Below, piece after piece: positions 24,417-33,106 of a stretch of 64,000 bases of DNA; within the stretch, counting starts at the first letter, position 1; each line of letters opens with the position of its first letter. The stretch is taken from assembly GCF_000330705.1 (NCBI RefSeq), contig NZ_ANAM01000001.1, forward strand, positions 372,001 through 436,000, written 5' to 3'. This DNA comes from Salinicoccus carnicancri Crm (GTDB lineage: Bacteria; Bacillota; Bacilli; Staphylococcales; Salinicoccaceae). The translations under genes were made by a program, and so were the position numbers. The notes beneath the pieces are model-generated. The model made no database searches and was not told the DNA's origin. It worked only from the letters and a program-made list of their open reading frames with translations.

Positions 24417-25403
24417 ATGGATCGTTTTAAAGCGCTGGTAGTGGATAAAGTGGATGAGAAGATGGAGATGGAAGTGAAGGAGATTGGACTTGATGACCTT
24501 TCGGAAGGGGAAGTGACGATAAGAGTTGCATACTCGAGTGTCAACTATAAGGATGGTATGGTCGCGGTCAAGGGAGACCTGGCAGAAATACTGCCGCTTG
24601 TGCCCGGCATAGATCTGGCGGGTACTGTCATCACTTCCGGGGACGACCGGTTCAAAGAGGGGGATGAAGTCATTGCCACAAGCTATTTCATCGGCACACG
24701 CCATACGGGGGGATTCAGCGAAGTGGCCCGGATTCCGGCGGAATGGGTTGTCCCGCTCCCGGAGGGCCTTACGATGGAGGAGTCGATGAAGCTTGGAACG
24801 GCGGGGTTTACCGCTGCCCTGAGCATCCAGCGGCTGGAGGATAACGGTCTCACACCTGAGAAGGGCAGGGTGCTGGTCGACGGTGCGAGCGGTGGTGTCG
24901 GAAGCATCGCTGTGAACATGCTGCATGACCGTGGATACGAAGTCGTTGCGAGCACAGGCAGGACAGAAGAGGCGGAATACCTGAAATCCCTTGGGGCATC
25001 GAAAGTCATCCACCGCGACCAGGTGACGGATTTCAGGGGCCGGGCGACCCGTACAAGGCAGTGGGCGGCTGCAATCGATCCGGTCGGCGGCAAGACACTG
25101 CAGTATATACTGAGCAGCCTGGATTACGGGGGCTCAGTGGCGACATGCGGACTGGCAGGCGGCATCGAAGTCCAGACAACTGTACTGCCGTTCATTTCAC
25201 GCAACATAAACTGGCTCGGCATCGATTCGGTGAAGCATCCGATGGAGCATCGGCTCAAAGTGTGGGACAGGCTCGCAGGTGATATGAAACCATCGGCCCT
25301 TGAGACTGATATTTCACATCAGATCGGCCTTGATGATCTGCCTGGGACCCTGAACGATATTCTGAAAGGGAAAATACGCGGCAGAATCATAGTCAAGATG
25401 TAA
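24417..25403 (+). CDS. YhdH/AcuI-type quinone oxidoreductase
   Basis: NADPH-dependent medium-chain reductase without zinc sites (328 residues), of the YhdH/AcuI group that includes acryloyl-CoA reductase. The N terminus DRFKALVVDK, SVNYKDGMV near residue 42, PLVPGIDLAGTV near 62, and the cofactor loop VLVDGASGGVGSIAVNML near 152 are typical. An in-frame ATG at 24396 exists, but 24417 has AAGGGCGG at the right distance and gives the usual N terminus. A TATAAT at 24375-24380 may be its -10 box. It is divergent from the riboswitch unit. Confidence 0.87.
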   Translation: MDRFKALVVDKVDEKMEMEVKEIGLDDLSEGEVTIRVAYSSVNYKDGMVAVKGDLAEILPLVPGIDLAGTVITSGDDRFKEGDEVIATSYFIGTRHTGGFSEVARIPAEWVVPLPEGLTMEESMKLGTAGFTAALSIQRLEDNGLTPEKGRVLVDGASGGVGSIAVNMLHDRGYEVVASTGRTEEAEYLKSLGASKVIHRDQVTDFRGRATRTRQWAAAIDPVGGKTLQYILSSLDYGGSVATCGLAGGIEVQTTVLPFISRNINWLGIDSVKHPMEHRLKVWDRLAGDMKPSALETDISHQIGLDDLPGTLNDILKGKIRGRIIVKM

Positions 25404-25437
25404 AAAACGCACCAATCCGGTCCGGATTGGTGCGTTC
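25404..25437. terminator. convergent terminator between the reductase and trhO
   Basis: AACGCACCAATCCGG and its complement are separated by one base, giving a 15-bp stem with A-rich and T-containing flanks. It can act on both convergent genes. Confidence 0.88.
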
Positions 25438-25441
25438 AGTC

Positions 25442-26398
25442 TTATCTGGCGTAATATTCCTCTTCAAGTTCCCGAATTCGTTCCTGAACGAATTCAGAGG
25501 ACAGTTTGTTGTCAATGACATATCTGTTTCTCGGGCTCTTTGTGCACTCGATGCTGCAGCCGCCAAGATGCCTGTCTTCGTTTTCCTTTGAAGCGAGGAT
25601 CTGTGCATTGCAATCCGGATCGGCACAGTTGATGTAGCGTTCACACGGAGTACCGTCGAAATGGTCTTTGCCGACCACTGTGTGCTCGACCTGGTTGACC
25701 GGTACTGTCAGCCTTTCATCGAAGACATACATCATGCCGTCCCAGTTCTGGCCTTTTGCGACAGGATCCTTGCCGTATGTGGCAATGCCGCCGTGGAGCT
25801 GTCCGACATCATCGAATCCTTCGCGTTTCAGCCATCCTGAGAATTTCTCACAGCGGATGCCGCCGGTGCAGTATGTCAGTATGCGTTTGCCCTCAAGCAT
25901 TTCACGGTTCTCCTCAACCCATTCCGGCAGGTCGCGGAACGTTTCCACATCCGGACGGATGGCGCCCCTGAAATGGCCTACGTCATATTCATAAGTGTTT
26001 CTGGCATCAAGGACAATCGTATCGTGATCCTGCATCTGGCGCAGAAATTCAGCAGGTTCAAGATATTCTCCGGTCAGTTCCCGCGGATCGATGTCATTTT
26101 CCAGGCTCAGGTTGACAAGTTCCGGTCGCGGACGCACATGCATCTTCTTGAAAGCATGGCCGTCCGCCGGATCGATCTTGAAAGTGATGCCTTCGAACAG
26201 CGGATGGTTCTCCATATATTCCCTGTACTTTTCAGTATTTTCGACAGTACCCGAAACGGTACCGTTGATACCTTCCCCAGCGACAAGAATCCTCCCTTTG
26301 AGGTTCATGTCCTTGCAGAGTTCAAGATGCTCACGGGAAAACTCCTCAGGGTCTTCAATGTCTGTGTAGTAGTAGTAGAGTAATACTTGATATTCCAT
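25442..26398 (-). CDS. trhO: tRNA uridine-34 hydroxylase (rhodanese family)
   Basis: Enzyme of the UPF0176/YceA family (318 residues) that uses oxygen to hydroxylate wobble uridine in tRNA, giving ho5U. An N-terminal acylphosphatase-like domain ([14 protein letters not shown]...[16 protein letters not shown]) is followed by a rhodanese domain with the active-site loop [11 protein letters not shown] and a C-terminal cysteine cluster ([22 protein letters not shown]) seen in the Gram-positive form. The ATG at 26398 follows AGGTGG. It lies next to the queuosine genes, another wobble-base pathway, though it is divergently transcribed. Confidence 0.9.
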   Translation of the reverse strand: MEYQVLLYYYYTDIEDPEEFSREHLELCKDMNLKGRILVAGEGINGTVSGTVENTEKYREYMENHPLFEGITFKIDPADGHAFKKMHVRPRPELVNLSLENDIDPRELTGEYLEPAEFLRQMQDHDTIVLDARNTYEYDVGHFRGAIRPDVETFRDLPEWVEENREMLEGKRILTYCTGGIRCEKFSGWLKREGFDDVGQLHGGIATYGKDPVAKGQNWDGMMYVFDERLTVPVNQVEHTVVGKDHFDGTPCERYINCADPDCNAQILASKENEDRHLGGCSIECTKSPRNRYVIDNKLSSEFVQERIRELEEEYYAR

Positions 26399-26475
26399 AT
26401 TCGGTTTCCACCTATCATTTATATTTGCAGGATATACCTGATAGAACGCATGAAACATCTTTCATGCAATATTAT

Positions 26476-26504
26476 ATTATATCAAGTTCAAGGGAACATT
26501 TAAA
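26476..26504 (-). promoter_or_regulatory. promoter of trhO
   Basis: Reading leftward, TTTAAA (26499-26504), a 17-bp spacer and TATAAT (26476-26481), with a second overlapping TATAAT just downstream. Confidence 0.55.
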
Positions 26505-26523
26505 GAGTTTTTACATCTTTCGA

Positions 26524-26579
26524 CATTGCATCCCCCGGCGCTGAGGGTTGTGCAATGGCACTGGTGACCATGAGGTCAC
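26524..26579. other. structured element in the trhO-queC intergenic region
   Basis: Two adjacent inverted repeats. CATTGCA (26524-26530) pairs with TGCAATG (26551-26557), with inner CCC/GGG pairs. GTGACC pairs with GGTCAC (26564-26579) around an ATGA loop. They lie 250 bp upstream of queC and just outside the trhO promoter. The rest of this 427-bp gap has a TATAAT at 26790-26795 near queC, without a good -35, and nothing else I can name. Confidence 0.45.
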
Positions 26580-26825
26580 GGCCGGCACCCTTTGTTTTCA
26601 TTGTCCATCCTATATTTTTTCTGAGATTTGAATATGTTTTCAAGACCCGGTATCTGTATCACTCTTTCTCTGTATTGAAGGCTGGTCATCTCTTAATCAC
26701 CTTCCTGTCAACCTATTGGACGGACTCATATATTTTATGCGCCGGCCGGACTGTGCGGTGGAAATGGACGGGGAAAATTGTTAAACTCATATAATTACCA
26801 TTGAATTGCTGGGGGACACTATAAG

Positions 26826-27485
26826 ATGAGAGAGAAAAAAGCACTGGTAGTATTTTCAGGCGGCCAGGACAGCACGACATGCATGTTCCACGCGATGGCG
26901 CATTACGATGAAGTGGAGCTTGTGACATTTGAATATGGGCAGAGGCACAGCCTTGAAATTAGTGTGGCAAAACAGATTGCAGCTGAACACGGTCTCAGGC
27001 ATCATGTGCTGGACATGTCGCTGCTCGGTCAGCTGAGCCCGAATGCTCTGACCCGTCATGATATGGAGATCAGCGGGGAAGATACGGAGATGCCGAACAC
27101 ATTCGTGCCGGCACGGAACATGCTTTTCCTGTCGTTCGCTTTTGCACTGGCCTACCAGACAGGGGCGAAAACAATCATTACAGGCGTGTGTGAAACTGAC
27201 TTCAGCGGCTATCCGGACTGCCGGGATATTTTCGTCAAATCCATGAATGTTACGGCCAACCTCGCCATGGATAAGGATTTCGTCATTGACACGCCTTTGA
27301 TGTGGCTGGACAAGAAAGAGACCTGGGCGCTTGCCGACCGCTACGGGAAGCTAGATTACATAAGGGAGAGGACTCTGACATGCTACGAGGGTGTAATCGG
27401 TGACGGATGCGGCGAGTGCCCGGCGTGCAGGCTGCGGAGTGACGGGCTGAGCGCATATATTGAGGAAAGGGAGGGGGATTCATGA
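26826..27485 (+). CDS. queC: 7-cyano-7-deazaguanine synthase
   Basis: ATP-dependent enzyme that turns 7-carboxy-7-deazaguanine and ammonia into preQ0 in queuosine synthesis. The 219-residue product has the PP-loop [10 protein letters not shown] near residue 9 and a C-terminal zinc cluster of four cysteines in [19 protein letters not shown] near 187. [17 protein letters not shown] near 92 is the family signature. First gene of queCDE; its stop overlaps the queD start (ATGA), so translation is coupled. No preQ1 aptamer could be found ahead of it. Confidence 0.95.
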   Translation: MREKKALVVFSGGQDSTTCMFHAMAHYDEVELVTFEYGQRHSLEISVAKQIAAEHGLRHHVLDMSLLGQLSPNALTRHDMEISGEDTEMPNTFVPARNMLFLSFAFALAYQTGAKTIITGVCETDFSGYPDCRDIFVKSMNVTANLAMDKDFVIDTPLMWLDKKETWALADRYGKLDYIRERTLTCYEGVIGDGCGECPACRLRSDGLSAYIEEREGDS

Positions 27486-27895
27486 TGTACCAGACACCTG
27501 TGCATGACTTTGAATACGAGCTCAATAAAGATCTCAACTTTTCGGCTGCACACCATATTCCCAATCGCCGGGCAGGGAAGTGTGCCAATATACACGGGCA
27601 TACCTATTTCGTGAATATGACCATAGCAGGTGACATGCTGGATGACCTCGGGTTCCTGGTGAACTTTTCGGATGTCAAGAAACTGATCGATGAAGCTTTC
27701 GATCATACATTGCTGAACGACCACCCGCGATTTCTGGATATACCGCCGACTTCGGAAACTCTGGCGAAGACGATCCATGAAATGGTCAGTGAATATTTGG
27801 CGACGCTGGATAACCGACCTGTATGCCTTCAGGTTTTTCTGAGGGAGACCCCCTCGAGCTATGTAATCTATCGTCCAAAGGAGTTCAGGAAATGA
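27482..27895 (+). CDS. queD: 6-carboxy-tetrahydropterin synthase
   Basis: Zinc enzyme that converts dihydroneopterin triphosphate to 6-carboxytetrahydropterin, the first committed step of queuosine synthesis. The 137-residue protein has the zinc histidines in FSAAHHI and NIHGHTY, the catalytic cysteine region GKCANIHGH near residue 34, and the C-terminal glutamate block [13 protein letters not shown]. It overlaps queC by four bases and queE by four bases. Confidence 0.94.
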   Translation: MMYQTPVHDFEYELNKDLNFSAAHHIPNRRAGKCANIHGHTYFVNMTIAGDMLDDLGFLVNFSDVKKLIDEAFDHTLLNDHPRFLDIPPTSETLAKTIHEMVSEYLATLDNRPVCLQVFLRETPSSYVIYRPKEFRK

Positions 27896-28611
27896 TGAAA
27901 GTGCCGGTACTTGAAATATTCGGACCTACATTCCAGGGAGAGGGTGCAGTCATCGGGCAGAAGACGATGTTTGTGCGGACTGCCGGCTGCGACTACAGCT
28001 GCAGCTGGTGCGATTCGGCTTTTACATGGGACGGATCCCAGAAGGAGAACATCCGGATGATGACGTCCGAAGATATTTTCCGCTCACTGGATGGATTGGC
28101 GGCAGGGAACTATAATCACGTCACGATTTCAGGCGGCAACCCGGCTCTCCTTAAAAATCTGGAGCCGTTTGTGACGGCTGCGAAAGACAGGGGGATTGCA
28201 CTCGCCATGGAGACCCAGGGAACAGTATTCCAGGAATGGATGGGCCGGGTGGATGACGTCACCGTCAGTCCCAAGCCGCCGAGCTCGGGTATGGAAACGG
28301 ATTTTGGCCGGCTTGGCCGCGTCCTTGCAGGACTTGAGGCGGGTTGCGGATCTTACAACCTCAAAGTGGTGGTCTTCGACAAAAGGGATTTTGAATACGC
28401 GGCATATGTCCACATGAAATATCCGTCGGTTCCGTTCTACCTCCAGACGGGTAACCCGTATCTCGGGGAAAATGTTGTGAACCATACGGAAAAGCTTCTC
28501 GGACGCTATGGTGAACTGGTGGAGATGACGATGGGTGATGCGCGCATGAATGACGCGCGGGTGCTGCCTCAGCTCCATACGCTGCTGTGGAGCAACAAGC
28601 AGGGGGTCTGA
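27892..28611 (+). CDS. queE: 7-carboxy-7-deazaguanine synthase
   Basis: Radical SAM enzyme that makes 7-carboxy-7-deazaguanine from 6-carboxytetrahydropterin. The 4Fe-4S site is in AGCDYSCSWCDSAF (CxxxCxxC) near residue 31, the N terminus has EIFGPTFQGEGAVIGQKTMFVR, and the SAM region is VTISGGNPAL near 79. Length 239 fits the Gram-positive form. ATG codons at 27892 and 27895 are both possible. A short AGGCC/GGCCT hairpin at 28633-28646 without a T-run may be a weak end for queCDE. Confidence 0.94.
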   Translation: MMKVPVLEIFGPTFQGEGAVIGQKTMFVRTAGCDYSCSWCDSAFTWDGSQKENIRMMTSEDIFRSLDGLAAGNYNHVTISGGNPALLKNLEPFVTAAKDRGIALAMETQGTVFQEWMGRVDDVTVSPKPPSSGMETDFGRLGRVLAGLEAGCGSYNLKVVVFDKRDFEYAAYVHMKYPSVPFYLQTGNPYLGENVVNHTEKLLGRYGELVEMTMGDARMNDARVLPQLHTLLWSNKQGV

Positions 28612-28666
28612 GCGAGGCAGACAACAGGATAAAGGCCGCCCGGCCTGTTACAATATACATAAATAA

Positions 28667-28684
28667 CCGGTTTTTACAAACCGG
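28667..28684 (+). promoter_or_regulatory. short inverted repeat before the DsbA-family gene
   Basis: CCGGTTT and AAACCGG flank a four-base loop immediately before the GGGAGG ribosome site. It may be a leader hairpin or operator; a TACAAT at 28650-28655 could be the -10 box. Confidence 0.35.
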
Positions 28685-28699
28685 CAGGGAGGCATGTAT

Positions 28700-29332
28700 A
28701 TGAAAGTGGAGATCTGGTCGGATATCGGCTGCCCGTTCTGCTATATCGGCAAGAGGAATTTTGAAGCGGGAGTAGAGGAGTTTGCCGGGAAGGATGACCT
28801 GGAGGTTGTCTACCGCAGTTTCCAGCTCGACCCGACCGCAGAGAAGGAACCGGATGAGACCATGGCGGAGCTGCTCGCCAAAAAATACAACAAGAGTGTC
28901 AAGGAAGCGGAAATCATGAACAGTCAGGTCGCTGATACAGCAAAAGCTGCCGGACTTGAGTTCAATATGGAGAAAGTGGTGCCGTCAAACTCGAGGGATG
29001 CCCACCGCCTTGTCAAATTTGCCCGGGAGGAAGGGCTGGATGCCGAAGCGATGGACCGTCTCTACAAAGCGTATTTCACAGACGGCGTCAATGTCGCTGA
29101 TACAGAAGAGCTGGTCGAGATCGGCACCGGTCTCGGACTTGAGGAGGAAAAAATCCGTGAAATGCTTGATAGCGATTTGTATAAGGAGCAGGTGATCGAA
29201 GATCAGAATGTGGCGAACAAACTCGGTGCACAGGGTGTGCCGCTCTTTGTCATCAACAGGAAGTACGGCATTTCTGGCGCACAGCCGCCCCAGGCATTCA
29301 AAGAAGCGCTGACCAAGGCCTACGAGGAGTAG
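28700..29332 (+). CDS. DsbA-family (FrnE-like) thiol oxidoreductase
   Basis: Cytosolic thioredoxin-fold protein of 210 residues in the FrnE branch of the DsbA family. The active-site motif is CPFC near residue 12, in IWSDIGCPFCYIGK. The inserted helical domain follows, and the cis-proline loop is GAQGVPLFVINRKYGISGAQPP near 172. No signal peptide, so it acts in the cytoplasm, probably on disulfides under oxidative stress. It lies between the two queuosine units but has its own leader. The ATG at 28700 is preferred because GGGAGG lies eight bases upstream. Confidence 0.88.
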   Translation: MKVEIWSDIGCPFCYIGKRNFEAGVEEFAGKDDLEVVYRSFQLDPTAEKEPDETMAELLAKKYNKSVKEAEIMNSQVADTAKAAGLEFNMEKVVPSNSRDAHRLVKFAREEGLDAEAMDRLYKAYFTDGVNVADTEELVEIGTGLGLEEEKIREMLDSDLYKEQVIEDQNVANKLGAQGVPLFVINRKYGISGAQPPQAFKEALTKAYEE

Positions 29333-29343
29333 GCAAAGCGTTC

Positions 29344-29372
29344 TTCCAATTGATGTGGGGATATAGTATAAT
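29344..29372 (+). promoter_or_regulatory. promoter of the preQ1-controlled queF unit
   Basis: TTCCAA, a 17-bp spacer and a perfect TATAAT. Transcription would begin about 18 bases before the preQ1 aptamer. Confidence 0.6.
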
Positions 29373-29396
29373 AAGTCAGGTGCAAATGAATAGTGA

Positions 29397-29432
29397 AGAG
29401 GTTCTTAGCCCAAACCCTCTATAAAAAACTAA
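29397..29432 (+). promoter_or_regulatory. preQ1-I riboswitch
   Basis: AGAGGTTCTTAGCC, then CAAACCCTCT, then ATAAAAAACTAA matches the compact class I preQ1 aptamer: stem P1 (AGAGG/CCTCT), the loop and an A-rich tail that folds back as a pseudoknot. A terminator follows at 29453-29488, so preQ1 probably turns the downstream genes off by termination. Confidence 0.95.
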
Positions 29433-29452
29433 GACGCGGATCGATCATTGAT

Positions 29453-29488
29453 GCCATGTGCCTTAGACGGGGTGCATGGCGTTTTTTT
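29453..29488 (+). terminator. expression-platform terminator of the preQ1 riboswitch
   Basis: GCCATGTGCC and GGTGCATGGC form an imperfect stem followed by seven Ts, 36 bases before the queF start. Confidence 0.88.
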
Positions 29489-29524
29489 GTTGCAAAATGC
29501 ATATATCTGAAAAGGAGAATCGTG

Positions 29525-30013
29525 ATGAGTGAAGATTATACAAAAGATTTGAGCCTGCTCGGCAGCCAGGAGGTCAAATATGATTTTGACTATAACCCGG
29601 ATGTGCTGGAAACTTTCGAGAATAAGCATCAGGACCGGGACTACTTCGTAAAATTCAACTGTCCGGAATTTACGACGCTGTGCCCGATAACGAACCAGCC
29701 CGATTTCGCAACGCTGTACATCAGCTACATACCGGACATCAGAATGGTGGAGAGCAAAGCTCTGAAGCTGTATCTTTTCAGCTTCAGGAATCACGGCGGC
29801 TTCCATGAAAACAGTGTGAACATGATCATGGATGATCTGATAGAACTGATGGACCCGAAATATATCGAGATATGGGGCAAATTCACGCCGCGGGGCGGTA
29901 TCTCGATCGACCCCTTCTGCAACTACGGGCGCGCCGGGACGAAATATGAGCGCATGGCCGAACACCGCATGATGAATCATGACATGTACCCAGAGCACGT
30001 GGACAACCGCTGA
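29525..30013 (+). CDS. queF: NADPH-dependent preQ0 reductase
   Basis: Reduces the nitrile of preQ0 to the aminomethyl of preQ1. The 162-residue protein is the short, type I QueF. The catalytic cysteine is in [20 protein letters not shown] near residue 56, and the NADPH region E-S-K-x-L-K-x-Y-x-x-S-F appears as [21 protein letters not shown] near 82. [12 protein letters not shown] near 123 completes the signature. The ATG has AAGGAG upstream. It is controlled by the preQ1 riboswitch and followed 55 bp later by a precursor transporter. Confidence 0.95.
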   Translation: MSEDYTKDLSLLGSQEVKYDFDYNPDVLETFENKHQDRDYFVKFNCPEFTTLCPITNQPDFATLYISYIPDIRMVESKALKLYLFSFRNHGGFHENSVNMIMDDLIELMDPKYIEIWGKFTPRGGISIDPFCNYGRAGTKYERMAEHRMMNHDMYPEHVDNR

Positions 30014-30068
30014 GTTTTTAGAGGGCTGATAAGGATTTCTTCCTGAAGATATGAGGAGGAAATGATAT

Positions 30069-30707
30069 ATGTTATTTTATTTGACCGCACTTTTCTCAGG
30101 ACTGCTGGTCGTCTCCAACATCCTGGGAGTCAAGCTTTTCGCGGTGGGGGAGTTCATGCTTCCTGCTGCAGTCATCGTCTACATGGCAACGTTTCTGATC
30201 ACCGATGTCGTCGGGGAGGTATACGGCAAAAGAAACGCAAGGCGGATGGTACAGGCGGGGTTCCTTACGCAGCTCGTCGTTCTATTGTTCATCTACCTGG
30301 CGATAGAGCTGCCGCCGGCCCCCGCCTTCACCATGCAGGCGGAATATGAAATGATACTTGGCGGGAGCTTCCAGGTCATCGCCGCCAGCCTCGTTTCGTA
30401 CATGGTTAGCCAGCATCTCGACGTATCGATATTCCACAGGCTGAAAGCCCGCCACGGCAAGCGCAGGCTGTGGCTCAGGAACAATGTGTCGGCGGTTGTC
30501 ACGCAACTCGTGGATACGGTCATATTCATCACCATCGCCTTCTTTGGCACAGTGCCTTTTGAAGCGATGGTCGGGATGATTGCGGCGCAGTACGCCGCCA
30601 AGATGGTCATTGTACTTTTTGATACACCGATAGTCTATCTGCTTGTCAGGATGGCACGTGTCAGGGAACAGGGAGATGCGGGTTATGAAACCCGGGTCCA
30701 GATGTGA
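30069..30707 (+). CDS. YhhQ-family queuosine precursor transporter
   Basis: Membrane protein of 212 residues (about six hydrophobic segments) of the YhhQ/COG1738 vitamin-like uptake family, which imports preQ0 or preQ1. Family text includes VSNILGVKLFAVGEFMLPAAVIVYMATFLITDVVGEVYGKR near the N terminus (read in separate blocks) and TQLVDTVIFITIAFFG near residue 140. Placing a precursor importer behind the preQ1 riboswitch with queF lets the cell both make and salvage the base. Confidence 0.9.
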   Translation: MLFYLTALFSGLLVVSNILGVKLFAVGEFMLPAAVIVYMATFLITDVVGEVYGKRNARRMVQAGFLTQLVVLLFIYLAIELPPAPAFTMQAEYEMILGGSFQVIAASLVSYMVSQHLDVSIFHRLKARHGKRRLWLRNNVSAVVTQLVDTVIFITIAFFGTVPFEAMVGMIAAQYAAKMVIVLFDTPIVYLLVRMARVREQGDAGYETRVQM

Positions 30708-30723
30708 ATTATCGGTCAACAAA

Positions 30724-30760
30724 GAAGAGCCGGCGCCAAGATGCGCCGGCTCTTCCTTCA
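30724..30760. terminator. convergent terminator after the YhhQ-type gene
   Basis: GAAGAGCCGGCGC and its exact complement form a 13-bp stem with a six-base loop between two convergent genes. Confidence 0.87.
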
Positions 30761-30766
30761 TTTATA

Positions 30767-31051
30767 TCAGTTTTCCGCAGTTTCCGGATGCTTACCGAAT
30801 GCAGCGGCTTTATACAGGTGATAGGCTGCCCCGAACAGTACCATGAGCGGCACGATTATGAGCACCAGGAAGAACAGTGATCCCCCGAATTCACGCAGTC
30901 CGAACGTTGCGAAAAAGTCTCCTGATGTCACTTCGGCAATGGGCGGATAGAAGCCGTATACGTAGATCAGACCGATCACAACCAGTGTGAACAGGTAGAA
31001 AATCATGTTTGAGATGTGGTAGGCCCTCGTATACTTATCGAATTTGAACAT
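30767..31051 (-). CDS. small two-segment membrane protein, unknown function
   Basis: A 94-residue protein with two hydrophobic helices (about residues 15-38 and 58-80), a basic N terminus (MFKFDKYTRAYHISN) and a short polar tail. No family recognised. The ATG at 31051 follows AGAGGGG; a longer start at 31081 lacks a good ribosome site. It stands alone between the YhhQ-type gene and a GNAT gene. Confidence 0.6.
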   Translation of the reverse strand: MFKFDKYTRAYHISNMIFYLFTLVVIGLIYVYGFYPPIAEVTSGDFFATFGLREFGGSLFFLVLIIVPLMVLFGAAYHLYKAAAFGKHPETAEN

Positions 31052-31166
31052 TTTACAAAACCCCTCTGTATTAATTCTCAATCACATTATACACTATTGA
31101 TATGCACATATGAACAGTAAAATAGTGAAAATAGAGATTTGTGAGAAAATTGAAGGAGAGGTCAAT

Positions 31167-31682
31167 ATGACTTTGAGGAAAGCGGAAAGAAACGATCTGG
31201 CGCGCGTGATGGAAATAACAAGGGCGGTCGTGCCATTGATGCAGGCTGCGGGCAATACGCAGTGGAGTGATGCATACCCCGGGCTGCCGCGTTTTGAGCA
31301 GGACTGTAATAACGGCTCCCTCCATGTATACGAAGAGAAAGGGGGGATAATGGGTTTCGTCGTGGTTGATGATGAACATCCGGAAGCCTATGGCAAGATT
31401 GGATGGGAGGTTCCGCAGTCGAAAAGCGCAGCGATGCACAGGATGGCGGTGGACCCGCAAAGCCAGGGGAAAGGATTTGCAGGACATATGGTGAAAAGTG
31501 TAGAATCCATGTTGGTGGATGCAGGGTATGCTGGTATTCACACCGATACATCGTTGGAAAATGAAAAAATGCAGCACCAGTTTGAAAAGCGGGGCTTTGA
31601 ATTCAGAGGCCGGCTTCATCTGGATGAAAATGAAGACGATTGGTACGTTGCGTATGAAAAGGTTTTCAAAATGGACAAATAG
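31167..31682 (+). CDS. GNAT family acetyltransferase
   Basis: Cytosolic acetyltransferase of 171 residues. The acetyl-CoA loop is VDPQSQGKGFAGHMV near residue 95, followed by HTDTSLENEKMQHQFEKRGFEFRGRLH. The N terminus MTLRKAERNDLARVMEI is a usual GNAT beginning, supporting the ATG at 31167, which follows AAGGAGAGG. The acceptor is unknown. It is upstream of, and in the same direction as, the symporter gene. Confidence 0.85.
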   Translation: MTLRKAERNDLARVMEITRAVVPLMQAAGNTQWSDAYPGLPRFEQDCNNGSLHVYEEKGGIMGFVVVDDEHPEAYGKIGWEVPQSKSAAMHRMAVDPQSQGKGFAGHMVKSVESMLVDAGYAGIHTDTSLENEKMQHQFEKRGFEFRGRLHLDENEDDWYVAYEKVFKMDK

Positions 31683-31757
31683 TGTACAATTTAAACCTTC
31701 TGTTATCCATGCCAATGAGGTAATATGGAATCATTACATAAGTAGGGGGAATTTTAG

Positions 31758-32948
31758 GTGAAGTTATTACTTAAGCTGATTGCTGGTATCATCGTCGGTA
31801 TCACGGTCGGTTCACTGTATTATGGGGTGGATGCAACAGGGGGGCTGGAAACATTCCTTACGCTGCTTGCAAGGTTGTTCGTAACGATAGAATCACTGCT
31901 CGGCGGATTCATATTCTTCATGATTCCACTGATCATCCTGTTCTTCATCACGAACGGTATTTCAAAAATCGGGGAAGGATCGGGCAAAGTTGTCGGTGCG
32001 ACGCTGGGTACGGCGTACCTGTCAACTTTGGGAGCCGGTACATTGGCCTATCTCGTGGCGATGTTCGTAATGCCAAAAATCACGGACGGCGGCAGTGTGC
32101 CGGAAGAGTCCGGCGGACTTGAACCATTTTTTGAATTTGAAATCGCGCCGCTGATGGATATTCTGACAGCGCTTGTGCTGGCATTTGCGTTCGGCATCGT
32201 CATCACACTTACGAAGTCACAGCTGATGGCAAAATGGTTCGAAGAAGGGAAGAACATCACCGAGTTCCTCATCGAGAAAGTGGTCATCCCAATCCTGCCG
32301 TTCTACATCGCGGGAGTGTTCGCGGGAATGGCTTCAGAAGGGACAATCTTTACCACACTTGCAGTCTTCGGTGTCGTCCTGCTTGTAGCTGTACTCCTGC
32401 ACTGGGTATGGATCATTGTCCAGTACTCGATTGCGGGTGCCGCACTGGGCAAGAACCCGCTCAGAATGATCAGGAACATGATTCCGGCCTATTTCACAGC
32501 CCTGGGCACGATGAGCAGTGCTGCAACAATTCCGGTAACGCTCAAACAGACCAAACAGAACGGCATCCGCAACAGGATTGCGGACTTTGTTGTTCCGCTC
32601 TGTGCAAACATCCATCTCTCGGGAAGTACGATCACGATCGTCAGCTGCTCAATCGCAGTGATGTCGGTGCTTCCGGAATATGAGCTGCCAGGATTCGGAG
32701 CCATGTTCGGCACGATCATGCTGCTCGGTGTCGTAATGATTGCTGCACCGGGGGTGCCGGGCGGCGCAATCATGGCTGCGAGCGGCATACTGATGTCGAA
32801 CCTCGGATTCAGTGAGGCGGCGGTTGCATTCATGATTGCGCTCTACATGGCGCAGGACAGCTTCGGCACAGCTGCAAACATTACAGGCGACGGCGCTGTC
32901 AGCGCAATCATCGATGCATATGAACAAAAATTGAATAAGAAGGCGTGA
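31758..32948 (+). CDS. dicarboxylate/amino acid:cation symporter (DAACS family)
   Basis: Membrane symporter of 396 residues that couples sodium or proton entry to uptake of acidic or neutral amino acids or dicarboxylates. The two re-entrant-loop signatures are recognisable: ALGTMSSAATIPVTL near residue 253 (HP1) and GAPGVPGGAIMAASGIL-type text near 333 (HP2). Between them VPLCANIHLSGSTITI replaces the common PLGATINMDG, a variant that alters the sodium/substrate site region. The GTG start has AGTAGGGGG upstream. A strong terminator follows. Confidence 0.87.
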   Translation: MKLLLKLIAGIIVGITVGSLYYGVDATGGLETFLTLLARLFVTIESLLGGFIFFMIPLIILFFITNGISKIGEGSGKVVGATLGTAYLSTLGAGTLAYLVAMFVMPKITDGGSVPEESGGLEPFFEFEIAPLMDILTALVLAFAFGIVITLTKSQLMAKWFEEGKNITEFLIEKVVIPILPFYIAGVFAGMASEGTIFTTLAVFGVVLLVAVLLHWVWIIVQYSIAGAALGKNPLRMIRNMIPAYFTALGTMSSAATIPVTLKQTKQNGIRNRIADFVVPLCANIHLSGSTITIVSCSIAVMSVLPEYELPGFGAMFGTIMLLGVVMIAAPGVPGGAIMAASGILMSNLGFSEAAVAFMIALYMAQDSFGTAANITGDGAVSAIIDAYEQKLNKKA

Positions 32949-32953
32949 ATGAC

Positions 32954-32997
32954 ACAGCCGCCGGGTGACATACAGTTACCCGGCGGCTGGTTTATTT
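32954..32997 (+). terminator. terminator after the symporter
   Basis: CAGCCGCCGGGT and ACCCGGCGGCTG form a 12-bp stem with an 11-base loop followed by a T-rich stretch. Confidence 0.9.
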
Positions 32998-33106
32998 TCA
33001 CACCTTTACAAAATGAGTGTCATCGCCTGAGCCATCCAGTCCCTCCTGCGTTGAAAAATTGTTATAATACAGAGTGGCAGTAAAAATCAGTTAAAGGAAA
33101 ATTCAA

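Noticed and set aside
26555-26794. A 79-codon plus-strand frame upstream of queC
   Set aside because: Hydrophobic, with no ribosome site and no recognisable domain. It runs across the hairpins in the intergenic region and looks like chance.
26700-26825. A possible preQ1 riboswitch directly before queC
   Set aside because: The AGAGGTTCTAGC-type core and A-rich tail are absent here. The only class I aptamer in the window is before queF.
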